This document shows positions 1 through 8,959 of a stretch of DNA of 64,000 bases, one piece after another (the stretch's first letter is position 1; each line of letters begins with the position of its first letter). Source of the DNA: Bacteroidales bacterium UBA5281 (lineage in GTDB: Bacteria > Bacteroidota > Bacteroidia > Bacteroidales > Lentimicrobiaceae). The notes under the pieces are model-generated. The model was given only the letters and a program-made list of their open reading frames with translations. It had not been told where the DNA came from and ran no database searches. The stretch spans positions 6,935-70,934 of the forward strand of contig DHSR01000065.1 of NCBI GenBank assembly GCA_002410555.1. The letters run 5' to 3'. Position numbers and translations under genes: made by a program.

Positions 1-1
1 A

Positions 2-592
2 AAGCCGGACGCGGTAATTGACTTCAGCACCCCCGAATCTGCTTCTGAGGTAGCTGACCTATGCTTCAGTTCCGCAATACCTCTTATCTCTGGAACCACT
101 GGCTGGCCTGAAAAGCTTGCAGCAGCCATAGAAAAAAGCCGGCAATTAAGTCTTCCATTTTTCTATGCACCCAACTTTAGCCCGGGAATGAACATTTTTT
201 TTGAGATAAACCGGCGGTTGGCACAGCTTATGAAAATTAAAGCTGAAGGCAGGGCTGAAATACATGAAATCCATCACATCCATAAACTGGATGCACCAAG
301 TGGAACTGCCATCGCTCTGGCCAATCAGATCATTGATGAAAACCCCCTATACAATCAGTGGGGTATGGCTGAAACGGCATCCGGTAATACGCTTCCGGTA
401 TTTAGTATTCGTCAGGGTGAAGTTCCCGGCACACATATTGTTAAATGGCTAAGCCCGGATGACACCATTGAAATGCACCACTTAGCACACAATCGCAGTG
501 GTTTTGCACTTGGAGCTGTAATGGCTGCCGAATGGATGCAGGGCCGCAAAGGCTTTTTTCAAATGAAGGATTTAATGGCCGATATGACATAA
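2..592 (+). CDS. dapB: 4-hydroxy-tetrahydrodipicolinate reductase (5'-truncated by window edge)
   Basis: Reduces 4-hydroxy-tetrahydrodipicolinate to tetrahydrodipicolinate in the diaminopimelate/lysine pathway, in the cytoplasm. The reading frame is open from the first bases, so the N-terminal Rossmann glycine motif lies outside the window. Visible family motifs are GTTGW, the APNFSPGMN segment, EIHHIHKLDAPSGTA (the catalytic His-His-Lys and substrate-binding loop of DapB) and GEVPGTHIV near the C-terminus. About 196 codons are present of a usual ~240. An internal ATG at 188 is not the real start because homology continues upstream in frame. lepB follows 126 bp downstream on the same strand, a pairing common in Bacteroidota. 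Confidence 0.95.
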   Translation, partial: KPDAVIDFSTPESASEVADLCFSSAIPLISGTTGWPEKLAAAIEKSRQLSLPFFYAPNFSPGMNIFFEINRRLAQLMKIKAEGRAEIHEIHHIHKLDAPSGTAIALANQIIDENPLYNQWGMAETASGNTLPVFSIRQGEVPGTHIVKWLSPDDTIEMHHLAHNRSGFALGAVMAAEWMQGRKGFFQMKDLMADMT

Positions 593-718
593 ATGCCCAA
601 TAAATGTTAATATTGCAAACGCATCTGTAACCACATATGTCCCGAAAGGTCAAAGAAACAAAAAGCTTAACTGCGGTCAGGCTAAATTAACATCCATGCA
701 ATTCTAAAAACCAGGTTT

Positions 719-2227
719 ATGGCACCAACCATTATTATTTTACTCATTTTGATCTTTTTTCCGGTTTTGCTTTGGAAAACATTTGAAACAGCCGGATTTA
801 AAGGTTATCAGTCAGCGATTCCTCTGCTCAATTATTTTATATGGCTCAAAATCATCAACAAAGGTTTGTGGTGGTACATCTTTCTGCTCATTCCTTTCAT
901 CAATGTTTTTGTAGTGATGCTCATGGTGGTTGAAACCCTGAAATGTTATAATATCCACAGTCTTGGACAGCAGGCACTTGCAGTATTGTTTCCATATATT
1001 TATCTTCCCTGGATGAGCACCAGACTTGCGGGCAAATATATTCCACCGGCAGCACGCGTTAAAATTAAAAAAACGCCCACCCGCGAATGGGTGGATGCCA
1101 TTCTTTTTGCCGTGATAGCCGCCACTATTATCAGGGTTTTCATGATTGAAGCTTACACTATTCCTACTTCTTCCATGGAAAAATCATTGTTGGTGGGTGA
1201 TTTTCTGTTTGTAAGCAAAATGGCTTATGGCCCCAAAGTGCCAAATACTCCGCTGGCTTTTCCATTTGTGCACCACACTCTTCCACTCACAGAAAGCACC
1301 AAATCATATGTTGAATGGATTAAACTGCCCTATTACCGGTTTCCGGGAACCACTTCCATCAAACACAACGATGTAGTGGTTTTCAACTATCCCGATGGCG
1401 ACACTGTGGCCTTAAGGGTGCAAAACCAAAGCTATTATGGACTGGTGCGTGATTATTCGCGCAAGCGCATATGGAACGATGAGGTCAACTTTGGTAAAGT
1501 GGTCTATCGTCCGGTAGATAAGCGGGAAAATTACATTAAACGTTGCATAGGATTGCCCGGCGACACCCTGCAAATTATAAATCAGGATGTATTTATTGAC
1601 TCCAAACCTGTATCACTGCCCGAAGAGGCACAATTTAAATATCTGGTACGTACTGATGGCTCCCGCATAAATCCTATGGCGCTGGATAAACTGGGAATAA
1701 CTGAGGAAATAATGATGGCCGGCACCAATGAACTGGTAATGACACTTACCAATGAGGCGGCAGCCAGACTTAAAAGCTTTATCAACGTTAAAGAAGTACA
1801 GAAAATAATTCAACCCTCAGGTTACTGGCAGCCTTATATCTTTCCGTTTGATTCGGCTTACGCCTGGAATGTAGATAACTTTGGACCTCTGGTTATTCCC
1901 AAAGCGGGTGCCACAGTCGAAATCAACACTAAAAATATTGTTTTGTATGAACGTATCATCAAAAACTATGAACTCAATGATTTGCGCATTGAGGGTGACA
2001 AAATCCTAATCAATGGTCAGCCGGCTACTACCTATACCTTTAAAATGGATTATTACTGGATGATGGGTGACAATCGCCATAACTCGGCTGATTCCCGTTT
2101 CTGGGGATTTGTCCCCTACGACCACATTGTTGGAAAAGCTGTATTTGTTTGGCTTTCACTGGATAAATCCAAATCACTCTTCAACGGAAAAGTCCGTTTC
2201 AATAGAATTTTCAGAACCATTCATTAA
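719..2227 (+). CDS. lepB: Signal peptidase I, long Bacteroidota form
   Basis: Inner-membrane serine protease that removes signal peptides from Sec-exported proteins. The 502-residue protein has a hydrophobic N-terminal part with several membrane segments (about residues 3-115, resembling a DUF5684-type domain). A further membrane segment follows at about 125-143, then the catalytic region. The catalytic Ser is S152 in [13 protein letters not shown] and the general base is K274 in [11 protein letters not shown]. The C-terminal signature [16 protein letters not shown] is intact. The protein is longer than the ~320 residues of proteobacterial LepB because of the N-terminal domain and a large insertion between box D and box E, as is usual in Bacteroidota. 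Confidence 0.95.
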   Translation: MAPTIIILLILIFFPVLLWKTFETAGFKGYQSAIPLLNYFIWLKIINKGLWWYIFLLIPFINVFVVMLMVVETLKCYNIHSLGQQALAVLFPYIYLPWMSTRLAGKYIPPAARVKIKKTPTREWVDAILFAVIAATIIRVFMIEAYTIPTSSMEKSLLVGDFLFVSKMAYGPKVPNTPLAFPFVHHTLPLTESTKSYVEWIKLPYYRFPGTTSIKHNDVVVFNYPDGDTVALRVQNQSYYGLVRDYSRKRIWNDEVNFGKVVYRPVDKRENYIKRCIGLPGDTLQIINQDVFIDSKPVSLPEEAQFKYLVRTDGSRINPMALDKLGITEEIMMAGTNELVMTLTNEAAARLKSFINVKEVQKIIQPSGYWQPYIFPFDSAYAWNVDNFGPLVIPKAGATVEINTKNIVLYERIIKNYELNDLRIEGDKILINGQPATTYTFKMDYYWMMGDNRHNSADSRFWGFVPYDHIVGKAVFVWLSLDKSKSLFNGKVRFNRIFRTIH

Positions 2228-2250
2228 AAAATAAAAACCCTTTTAAAAAC

Positions 2251-2697
2251 ATGACAACTGCTGAAATCCACACCAATAAAGGTCTGATGAAAGTCAACTT
2301 TTATGATAAAGATGCCCCCAAAACCGTTGAAAACTTTGTAAAACTGTCTGAAAGCGGCTTTTATAACGGGCTTACCTTTCACCGTGTTATTCCTGACTTT
2401 GTGATTCAGGGCGGCTGCCCTCAGGGTACCGGAATGGGCGGACCCGGATATACCATAAACTGCGAACTGGATGGCGACAATCAATACCACGATCGTGGCG
2501 TTCTTTCCATGGCTCATGCCGGACGAAACACCGGAGGCTCCCAGTTTTTTATCTGTCACAACCGCCAGAATACCCAGCATCTCGACCGCAACCATACCTG
2601 CTTTGGTAAAGTTTACGAGGGACTGGAAACAATTGACCAAATAAAAGCAGGTGATATCATTCAAAAGATCGTCATTCATAAAGATGATGTGAAATAA
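2251..2697 (+). CDS. Cyclophilin-type peptidyl-prolyl cis-trans isomerase
   Basis: Accelerates proline isomerisation during protein folding. The 148-residue protein is a single cyclophilin domain with [13 protein letters not shown] (catalytic Arg at about residue 45) and GGSQFFI in the active-site strand. There is no signal peptide, so it should be cytoplasmic, of the PpiB kind. It starts 23 bp after lepB on the same strand and a small secreted protein gene follows 23 bp later, so lepB, this gene and the next are probably co-transcribed. Confidence 0.93.
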   Translation: MTTAEIHTNKGLMKVNFYDKDAPKTVENFVKLSESGFYNGLTFHRVIPDFVIQGGCPQGTGMGGPGYTINCELDGDNQYHDRGVLSMAHAGRNTGGSQFFICHNRQNTQHLDRNHTCFGKVYEGLETIDQIKAGDIIQKIVIHKDDVK

Positions 2698-2720
2698 TAC
2701 ATGCTCAAAAATTAATATTC

Positions 2721-3389
2721 ATGACACAAAAAATCTTCATTTTAATGGCAGTGATAACAGCCATTATGTTAAGCACACCTGTAGATGCTCAAAAAGGTGG
2801 CACTTTTAAGGGCATCATCACCTACGACGTTACCTATCCGGGTATGAATATTGAACCTTCGCAAATGGCCAATCTGCCGCAAAAGGTGATATTAACCACC
2901 AATGGCGAACTCGTTAAATTCGATATTGCCATGACTTCGATGAATCAATCCATGATTATCAATCCGGAAGCTAAAACCACTACCCTTTTACTTGAAATGA
3001 TGGGTAACAAAGTAATGTTAAAGCCCAAAAAAGGCGATGTTCCAGCCGGAAAAGAGCCTGAAGTAAAGATTACTCCGGAAACCAAAGAGATTGCAGGGTA
3101 TCTGTGTAAGAGGGCAGAAATTTCATTTGGTGATGAGAAAAGTAAAGCCGATCCGGTTGTAGTATTTTTTTCAGAAGAACTGGGATCAAACAAACTGTTT
3201 TACGATAATGAATATCGCACCCTTCCTGGCATACCTTTAGAATTTACCTATAAAATGCAGGGTCGAAACATGCATATGGTGGCTAAAACAGTAGAAAAGA
3301 CCCGGGTGTCTTCAAAAGATCTGGCAGTACCTTCAGAATACCAGGAAATGACTCCGGAGCAACTCCGGCAGATGTTCGGCGGCAATTAA
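2721..3389 (+). CDS. Secreted DUF4412-like protein of unknown function
   Basis: The 222-residue product has a signal peptide (hydrophobic residues 4-19, likely cleavage after VDAQ), so it should be periplasmic or outer-membrane associated. The body is predicted beta-rich and resembles the DUF4412/GLPGLI-like family of Bacteroidota: a repeated beta-strand pattern with ITYDVTY near the start and a GYLCKRAEI segment in the middle. It ends in a Met/Gln-rich tail (EMTPEQLRQMFGGN). The biochemical role is unknown. It is the last gene before the hairpin terminator at 3410-3471, which fits the end of a lepB-cyclophilin operon. The family call is from pattern recognition only. Confidence 0.6.
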   Translation: MTQKIFILMAVITAIMLSTPVDAQKGGTFKGIITYDVTYPGMNIEPSQMANLPQKVILTTNGELVKFDIAMTSMNQSMIINPEAKTTTLLLEMMGNKVMLKPKKGDVPAGKEPEVKITPETKEIAGYLCKRAEISFGDEKSKADPVVVFFSEELGSNKLFYDNEYRTLPGIPLEFTYKMQGRNMHMVAKTVEKTRVSSKDLAVPSEYQEMTPEQLRQMFGGN

Positions 3390-3409
3390 CTGCATACGTT
3401 TTATTCATG

Positions 3410-3471
3410 CCGGCAGGCTTTACAGTATTTTGTTGACATCTTCAAAAGACCGTACTGTGAAATCCTGCCGG
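3410..3471 (+). terminator. Long hairpin terminator before ftsK
   Basis: CCGGCAGG (3410-3417) pairs with CCTGCCGG (3464-3471). An inner stem TACAGTA (3421-3427) pairs with the TACTGT region at 3453-3458. The hairpin is followed by a T-rich tail (TTTTTGTTATTTTT) that runs into the candidate ftsK promoter. Confidence 0.75.
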
Positions 3472-3478
3472 TTTTTGT

Positions 3479-3486
3479 TATTTTTG
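3479..3486 (+). promoter_or_regulatory. Candidate -7 element for ftsK
   Basis: TATTTTTG matches the Bacteroidota -7 consensus TAnnTTTG and lies 28 bp before the ftsK ATG, inside the T-rich tail of the preceding terminator. No clear -33 TTG is visible at the usual spacing. Confidence 0.4.
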
Positions 3487-3514
3487 CATTTTAATCTGAA
3501 AGCCAATAGTTTTT

Positions 3515-5992
3515 ATGAGCAGGAAAAGTAACACGCTAAAAAAAAGTAATGTAAAGCGTGGTTCAGATGCCCTACCCAGGAAAAGCTCCACCAGGAAAAT
3601 TCGCAACACCAAAGGCATTAAATTACCTACAGATGGACGAATTAAACGTTTGGTCGGATTTTTCCTGATCCTGCTATCGCTCTATTTACTGGTTGCTTTT
3701 TCATCCTTTCTGTTTACCCATTTTACCTGGGGCAGTGATGATGCGCTCTCGGCTGCCTCATTCAGACAAATACTGTTTGACAACGACCTGAATACCGAAA
3801 ACTGGGGAGGTCGCCTTGGTGCAGCACTTTCGATATTTTTTATAAAAAAAGGTTTTGGCGTAGCCGCTTATTTTCTGGTGCTGATGTTGTTGATCTCCGG
3901 ATTAAAACTTATGCCTGGAATTGAATTGCTTCCTGTTCGCAAAACGTTTTTACAAAGCCTGCTAGGCATCATCTGGCTGCCAATTGCTCTTGGTTTTATC
4001 TTTCGAAGTGGTGAACTATCAATTTTGGGTGGCATTACCGGACATCAGGGAGCTCTTTGGCTTAGTGGGCTGCTTGGCAACACCGGTGCAGGTATCACCT
4101 TATTCTTTACACTATTAATTATTCTGGTAGTAGCATTCAACTTGTCGCTAAAATGGCCGGAACGTCCCGAACAGCAAGAGAAATCTGAAAATCAGCAAGG
4201 AGCACCACAGGTGAAAAACCTTCGCACCACCAATGGCCCTGTTCCCGTTGACAAATACAACACAATAGAGTTTGCTGTAAGCGACGAGGATGAAGATGTT
4301 GATACAGAAATGCTTATATCGCGTAACCCATCCGCACCGGCAACCGGACAAAATCATGGCGAACAAGAGGTGGAATTTACCATAGAAAATACCTCTGAAT
4401 CTACAAAAGAAACCAGAGAAACTACGGGTAACAAGCAACCAGAGCGATTTACCATAGACACCCCTTATGATCCCACTTTGGAGTTGGCCAACTACCGTAT
4501 GCCAGAACTTGGACTACTCGACGACTATCAGTCCGGGGCTGGTACGAGCGTAAAAAAAGAAGAACTCGAATCAAACAAGGATAAGATTGTTACTACCCTT
4601 GGCAACTACGGTATTTCCATCGAAAAGATAAAAGCAACCATAGGCCCGACAGTAACTTTGTATGAGATTATTCCTGCACCGGGTGTGCGGATTTCAAAGA
4701 TTCGCAACCTGGAAGATGACATTGCCCTGAGCCTGGCAGCAATGGGTATTCGTATCATCGCTCCTATCCCAGGAAAAGGCACCATTGGAATTGAAGTTCC
4801 CAACATGTCGCCGGAAATTGTCCCCTTAAAATCTATCTTCGGGTCGGAAAAATTCCAGCAGATAAAAATGGAATTGCCCTTTGGCATGGGCAAAACCATA
4901 CAGAATGAGCCTTATGTAGCAGACCTCACCCGAATGCCTCACATTCTTATGGCGGGAGCTACCGGACAGGGAAAATCTGTTGGCCTCAATGCCATTATTG
5001 CATCCATACTCTATACCAAGCATCCCGCTCAGGTAAAATTTGTAATGATTGACCCAAAAAAGGTGGAGCTCACCCTGTTTTCTAAAATTGAGCGTCATTT
5101 TCTGGCCAAATTACCCGATTCGGAAGAAGCCATCATTACCGATACCCGCAAGGTGGTGCGTACACTCAATTCCCTGAATATCGAGATGGATAACCGCTAC
5201 GATCTGCTCAAAGATGCCCAGGTAAGAAATATTAAAGAGTACAACACCAAGTTTGTAGCCCGCCATCTCAACCCCCTGAACGGACATCGGTTTCTGCCTT
5301 ACATCGTGGTGGTGATTGATGAATTTGCCGATCTCATTATGACTGCAGGAAAGGAAATTGAAGCTCCCCTGACCCGCCTGGCACAATTGGCCCGCGCCAT
5401 TGGTATACATTTGGTTATAGCAACTCAGCGACCATCAGTAAATATTATTACCGGAACCATCAAAGCCAATTTCCCGGCCCGGATTGCTTTCCGGGTGATA
5501 TCAAAAATTGACTCCCGCACCATCCTGGATACCGGGGGAGCCGATCAGTTGGTTGGACGGGGCGACATGCTGCTTTCCACCGGCAGCGACCTGATCAGGT
5601 TGCAGTGTGCTTTTGTGGATACCCCTGAAATTGAAAGAATAACAGAATACATAGGAAGTCAGCGTGCCTATCCGGATGCCTATTATCTTCCTGAATATGC
5701 GGATGAACAAGACCAAAAAGAACAAGACTTTGATCCGCTTGAGCGCGATGAACTGTTTGAAGATGCAGCCCGGCTCATTGTAGATAGCCAACAGGGCAGT
5801 ACTTCTCTCTTACAGCGCAAACTAAAACTGGGATACAACCGTGCAGGCCGCATCATTGACCAGCTTGAGGCAGCGGGCATAGTCGGACCTAACGAAGGCA
5901 GTAAAGCCCGTGATGTAAAAATTGCCAACGCCTTCGCTTTGGAACAGTTTTTGAAGGATAGAGAGTCAAATAATCCAAACCAGAATTTTTAA
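3515..5992 (+). CDS. ftsK: DNA translocase FtsK/SpoIIIE family
   Basis: Membrane-anchored hexameric DNA pump that segregates chromosome termini at the division septum. The 825-residue protein begins with a basic cytoplasmic stretch (residues 1-45). Four membrane segments lie between about residues 46 and 210, followed by an acidic variable linker (~215-330). The motor comprises an alpha domain and a RecA-like beta domain with Walker A GATGQGKSVG (about 481-490) and Walker B VVVIDEFADL (around 600). The C-terminal winged-helix gamma domain that reads KOPS is present (DAARLIVDSQQGSTSLLQRKLKLGYNRAGR is its typical opening, about 748-778). The linker is short compared with E. coli FtsK, as in other Bacteroidota. 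A LolA-like gene follows 11 bp downstream. Confidence 0.95.
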   Translation: MSRKSNTLKKSNVKRGSDALPRKSSTRKIRNTKGIKLPTDGRIKRLVGFFLILLSLYLLVAFSSFLFTHFTWGSDDALSAASFRQILFDNDLNTENWGGRLGAALSIFFIKKGFGVAAYFLVLMLLISGLKLMPGIELLPVRKTFLQSLLGIIWLPIALGFIFRSGELSILGGITGHQGALWLSGLLGNTGAGITLFFTLLIILVVAFNLSLKWPERPEQQEKSENQQGAPQVKNLRTTNGPVPVDKYNTIEFAVSDEDEDVDTEMLISRNPSAPATGQNHGEQEVEFTIENTSESTKETRETTGNKQPERFTIDTPYDPTLELANYRMPELGLLDDYQSGAGTSVKKEELESNKDKIVTTLGNYGISIEKIKATIGPTVTLYEIIPAPGVRISKIRNLEDDIALSLAAMGIRIIAPIPGKGTIGIEVPNMSPEIVPLKSIFGSEKFQQIKMELPFGMGKTIQNEPYVADLTRMPHILMAGATGQGKSVGLNAIIASILYTKHPAQVKFVMIDPKKVELTLFSKIERHFLAKLPDSEEAIITDTRKVVRTLNSLNIEMDNRYDLLKDAQVRNIKEYNTKFVARHLNPLNGHRFLPYIVVVIDEFADLIMTAGKEIEAPLTRLAQLARAIGIHLVIATQRPSVNIITGTIKANFPARIAFRVISKIDSRTILDTGGADQLVGRGDMLLSTGSDLIRLQCAFVDTPEIERITEYIGSQRAYPDAYYLPEYADEQDQKEQDFDPLERDELFEDAARLIVDSQQGSTSLLQRKLKLGYNRAGRIIDQLEAAGIVGPNEGSKARDVKIANAFALEQFLKDRESNNPNQNF

Positions 5993-6003
5993 CCAATTAT
6001 CCG

Positions 6004-6630
6004 ATGAAAAAAATTTTTGTTTCAATGTTGGTCATAATATTGGCCTTGAGCGCTTTTGCCCAAAATGACAAGAAAGCACAAACCATTCTTGATGAGGTTT
6101 CGGCCAGAACAAAATCCTACAAAACAATACGTATTGAGTTTGAATATACCATGGTAAACAAGGCTCAGAATATCAACGATAGTTTTAAAGGTGTTCTTAT
6201 TTCAAAAGGTGACCGCTATAAGCTTACCTTTTCGGGACAGGACATTATCAGTGATGGAAAAACCTCCTGGACTTACCTGAAAGATGCCAATGAAGTTCAG
6301 ATTAATACAGCAAATAGCAGCGAGGATAGCTTTACGCCCACCAATTTGCTCAACACATACACCGAAAATTACAAAGCCCGGCTGACAAGTGAGACAGCCA
6401 GGGAGCAAATTATTGAACTTACTCCGCTTCAGAAAAAAACCTTTAACAAGGTAATGATAACCATTGATAAGACGCGAAAAATGGTACAAAAAATTTCAAT
6501 TTATGACAAAAATGGCAGCATTTACACCTATGCCGTTAATAAATTTGAAACAGACCTTCCTTTTTCTGATAACCTCTTCACTTTTAATGCTTCTCAGTAT
6601 CCCGGAGTAGAAGAAATTGACATGAGATAA
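6004..6630 (+). CDS. LolA-like outer-membrane lipoprotein carrier
   Basis: Predicted periplasmic carrier that moves lipoproteins from the inner to the outer membrane. The 208-residue product has a signal peptide (residues 1-19, AFAQ cleavage site) and a LolA-like fold: ILDEVSARTKSYKTIRIEFEY at the N-terminus, SDGKTSWTYLKDANEVQI in the middle, and the closing strands LPFSDNLFTFNASQYPGVEEIDMR. It is directly downstream of ftsK. The ftsK-lolA order is widely conserved in bacteria, including Bacteroidota, which supports the call. The Bacteroidota family is divergent from E. coli LolA, so substrate range is inferred. Confidence 0.85.
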   Translation: MKKIFVSMLVIILALSAFAQNDKKAQTILDEVSARTKSYKTIRIEFEYTMVNKAQNINDSFKGVLISKGDRYKLTFSGQDIISDGKTSWTYLKDANEVQINTANSSEDSFTPTNLLNTYTENYKARLTSETAREQIIELTPLQKKTFNKVMITIDKTRKMVQKISIYDKNGSIYTYAVNKFETDLPFSDNLFTFNASQYPGVEEIDMR

Positions 6631-6717
6631 AGATTTTGGACTAAATGTTCCTGAAATACTGAACCAAAGCGGGTTTGCAATGTTAGGAATAACATCAGAA
6701 TCTAACATTCATACCTC

Positions 6718-7188
6718 ATGCATAATTTTTACATCATTTCACTTTATTTCCATTCATGGAACCGCTGGATAATCCTGATCTTTGGTCTGCTTACCTTATG
6801 GTATGCCTGGTCGGGAAGCAAGGAAAATGCTGCTTTTCCCGGAAAAGCAAAACCCATCAACCTTATTTTTATCAGTAGTCTGCACCTGCAGTTACTGGTT
6901 GGATTGCTGCTTTATTTTGTGCTTAGCCCTATAACTGCCCTGGCTTTAAAGGACTTTGGGGCTGCCATGAAAGATGCATCCATACGTTACTGGGCCATGG
7001 AACATTCACTGATGAACATCATTGCCATTGCACTGGCGCAGACCGGCAGTATACTGGCCAGAAAGAAAGCTACGCCCCGACAATCGCATCGCACCGTGTT
7101 TATCTGGAGCCTCATTGCCTTTTTAATTATCCTGCTGATGATACCCATGGGCATTATGGGACCCGAAAGGCCGTGGTTTAAATTCTGA
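6718..7188 (+). CDS. Four-TM membrane protein, cytochrome b-like, function unknown
   Basis: The 156-residue product has four hydrophobic segments (about 17-34, 49-69, 98-115 and 127-147), and a short C-terminal tail. An N-terminal HSWNRW motif and later histidines (SSLHLQ, MEHSLMN, QSHR) lie at the ends of helices, a layout reminiscent of small b-type cytochrome-like proteins in Bacteroidota that are annotated only by resemblance. Heme binding is an inference from the histidine placement and is not proven. It lies 87 bp after the LolA-like gene on the same strand. No operon partner suggests a specific pathway. Confidence 0.55.
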   Translation: MHNFYIISLYFHSWNRWIILIFGLLTLWYAWSGSKENAAFPGKAKPINLIFISSLHLQLLVGLLLYFVLSPITALALKDFGAAMKDASIRYWAMEHSLMNIIAIALAQTGSILARKKATPRQSHRTVFIWSLIAFLIILLMIPMGIMGPERPWFKF

Positions 7189-7305
7189 GCAAGGACACGG
7201 GGAAATGGAGACGGCGGGACGGGGGGACAGGGAGACAGAGTGAAAGATTCAAAGAGTGAAAGAGAAATTTCTAAACTCTAACCTCTTACCTCCAGCTTCG
7301 AACTT

Positions 7306-7647
7306 CCAAAGACCAAAGACCAAAGACCAAAGACCAAAGACCAAAGACCAAAGACCAAAGACCAAAGACCAAAAGGGACGAGGAACGCGGAATGACACGG
7401 AGTGACAAGTGGACGGGGATACCGGGGAAGAATTTCTAACCTCTAACCTCCAACTTCTAACCTCCAAAGACCAAAGACCAAAGACCAAAGACCAAAAGGG
7501 ACGAGGGACGCGGAATGACACGGAGTGACAAGTGGACCGGGATACGGGGGAAGAATTTCCAACCTCTAACTTCTAACTTCTAACTTCTAACTTCTAACCT
7601 CTAACCTCTAACCTCTAACCTCTAACCTCTAACCTCTAACCTCTAAC
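7306..7647. repeat. Heptanucleotide tandem arrays inside a duplicated block
   Basis: Nine perfect CCAAAGA units occupy 7306-7368 and four more occupy 7464-7491. Twelve CTCTAAC/TTCTAAC units occupy 7564-7647. Between the arrays a ~65 bp block is repeated almost exactly (7373-7437 and 7495-7560, starting AAAAGGGACGAGG and containing GCGGAATGACACGGAGTGAC). The 7189-7702 interval holds no convincing gene. The minus-strand open frame across it is only the repeat read as a WSLVFGL pattern. Confidence 0.9.
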
Positions 7648-7702
7648 TTCATCTTGAGCATAGCAAAATTCCGAGAGCGCTGCGATACGGGAAACACATC
7701 CA

Positions 7703-8959
7703 CTAAACCTGAATCAGCTTTCGCATAGAGGCAGCAAAGGCGGTGGGCGTTTGCCCGGTTTGGGCTTTAAAGGAAGAAATAAATACTGATTTGCTATGAA
7801 AGCCGGCCTTTTGAGCCAACCCAAAAAAGGAATATGACTTCGCCTGATTATCAACCAGTAATCTGATGACTTTATTCACCCGGTAGCGGTTGATCAGTTG
7901 GTTAAAATTACATTCCTCAAATTCATTAATTATTATAGAAAGGTATCGGGTATTGGTATCCAGATCTGAAGCCAGTTGTTTGATGTTAAGTTTAGGGTCA
8001 ACATAAGGTTCTTTCTCATCCAACAGAGCTATCAAAGCAGCATGCAATGACTTCCGCTTATCGGAATCGAAGGTGGCACATCCATTATCATGGGAATCCG
8101 TATTATCGTTGGTATCTGCAGGTTTTTCCTCCATGGGTTTTGCCAATATCGGTTTTAATATGGGTTGAGTGCGCATGGAATATCTTTCACTAACCAGATC
8201 AGCAGTCTTCAGTGCACCTGTAGCGGTACCATCAATGCTCTTATTAACCAAAATGTCAGAACCTTTTCTAGGCTCCGTAATTAAACCAAGCCAACCGGTT
8301 ACAGATGCTACTGTTAGCAATAAGATGGGATAAACAATATTAAAAAGATGGGGCGGAATTAACAATGACATCACCCAATTATCGAGCACCAGTAAAAACA
8401 GAACAAACGCAACCAGCAAGTTACGGATCTTATAAGTCTCCTTTGGCTTCTCGTTATAATACAACTGCAACTTTCCTGAATACCGTGAATAGCGCCGGAA
8501 CATCCTCAGGGTGTAAAATATGGTTTGTAATACCAGGATAATCTGTGCAGATAAATGAATAACATTTACTCCTATGCCGGGATTGAGTTCATCTCCGGAA
8601 GAGAATATCAGCAGAAAAGGAATAGATGCAAAAAAGAGTACAGGTAATATCAAATGCTTGACTACGTATTTGAATTTTTGTGTAGTTCCGGTCACAGAAT
8701 CCCGGAGAAAAAGAAAAAATAAAGGAATAAAGGAGAGCACGATGGGTAATCTTATAATATTGCCATATTCGCTATAAGGCGAGGGGGCAAGGAAATATAC
8801 ACCGAAAGAAGCATAATATATAGCAGCCATTACCATAAATACTACCAGGTACAGCCGCGCCCTGTTTTCTTTACGCAAGGCTTTTTCCAAAGCCAGCATG
8901 CTAATAAGCAGCAGTGCGCTGCTTCCAACTATAAACAGTCCTTTGTAAAGATTTTCCAT
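7703..8959 (-). CDS. Membrane-anchored AraC-family transcriptional regulator
   Basis: The 418-residue protein has seven predicted membrane segments in its first ~230 residues, a soluble linker (~235-310), and a C-terminal AraC-type double helix-turn-helix domain (about 320-415). The DNA-binding part shows LNIKQLASDLDTNTRYLSIIIN (first HTH) and SFFGLAQKAGFHSKSVFISSFK then TGQTPTAF (second HTH and AraC signature). This 7TM-AraC architecture is common in Bacteroidota and is thought to couple a membrane signal to transcription, but the ligand is unknown. It is divergent from the giant secreted gene at 10022, with a 1.06 kb gap between them. Control of that gene is a guess from position. Confidence 0.85.
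   Translation of the reverse strand: MENLYKGLFIVGSSALLLISMLALEKALRKENRARLYLVVFMVMAAIYYASFGVYFLAPSPYSEYGNIIRLPIVLSFIPLFFLFLRDSVTGTTQKFKYVVKHLILPVLFFASIPFLLIFSSGDELNPGIGVNVIHLSAQIILVLQTIFYTLRMFRRYSRYSGKLQLYYNEKPKETYKIRNLLVAFVLFLLVLDNWVMSLLIPPHLFNIVYPILLLTVASVTGWLGLITEPRKGSDILVNKSIDGTATGALKTADLVSERYSMRTQPILKPILAKPMEEKPADTNDNTDSHDNGCATFDSDKRKSLHAALIALLDEKEPYVDPKLNIKQLASDLDTNTRYLSIIINEFEECNFNQLINRYRVNKVIRLLVDNQAKSYSFFGLAQKAGFHSKSVFISSFKAQTGQTPTAFAASMRKLIQV

Noticed and set aside
7249..7521. Minus-strand open frame with WSLVFGL repeats
   Set aside because: It is the CCAAAGA array and the duplicated block read in one frame. There is no ribosome-binding context, and the frame depends on the array length.
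7306..7647. Possible CRISPR array
   Set aside because: The repeats are contiguous 7-bp units without spacers, and no cas gene is nearby.
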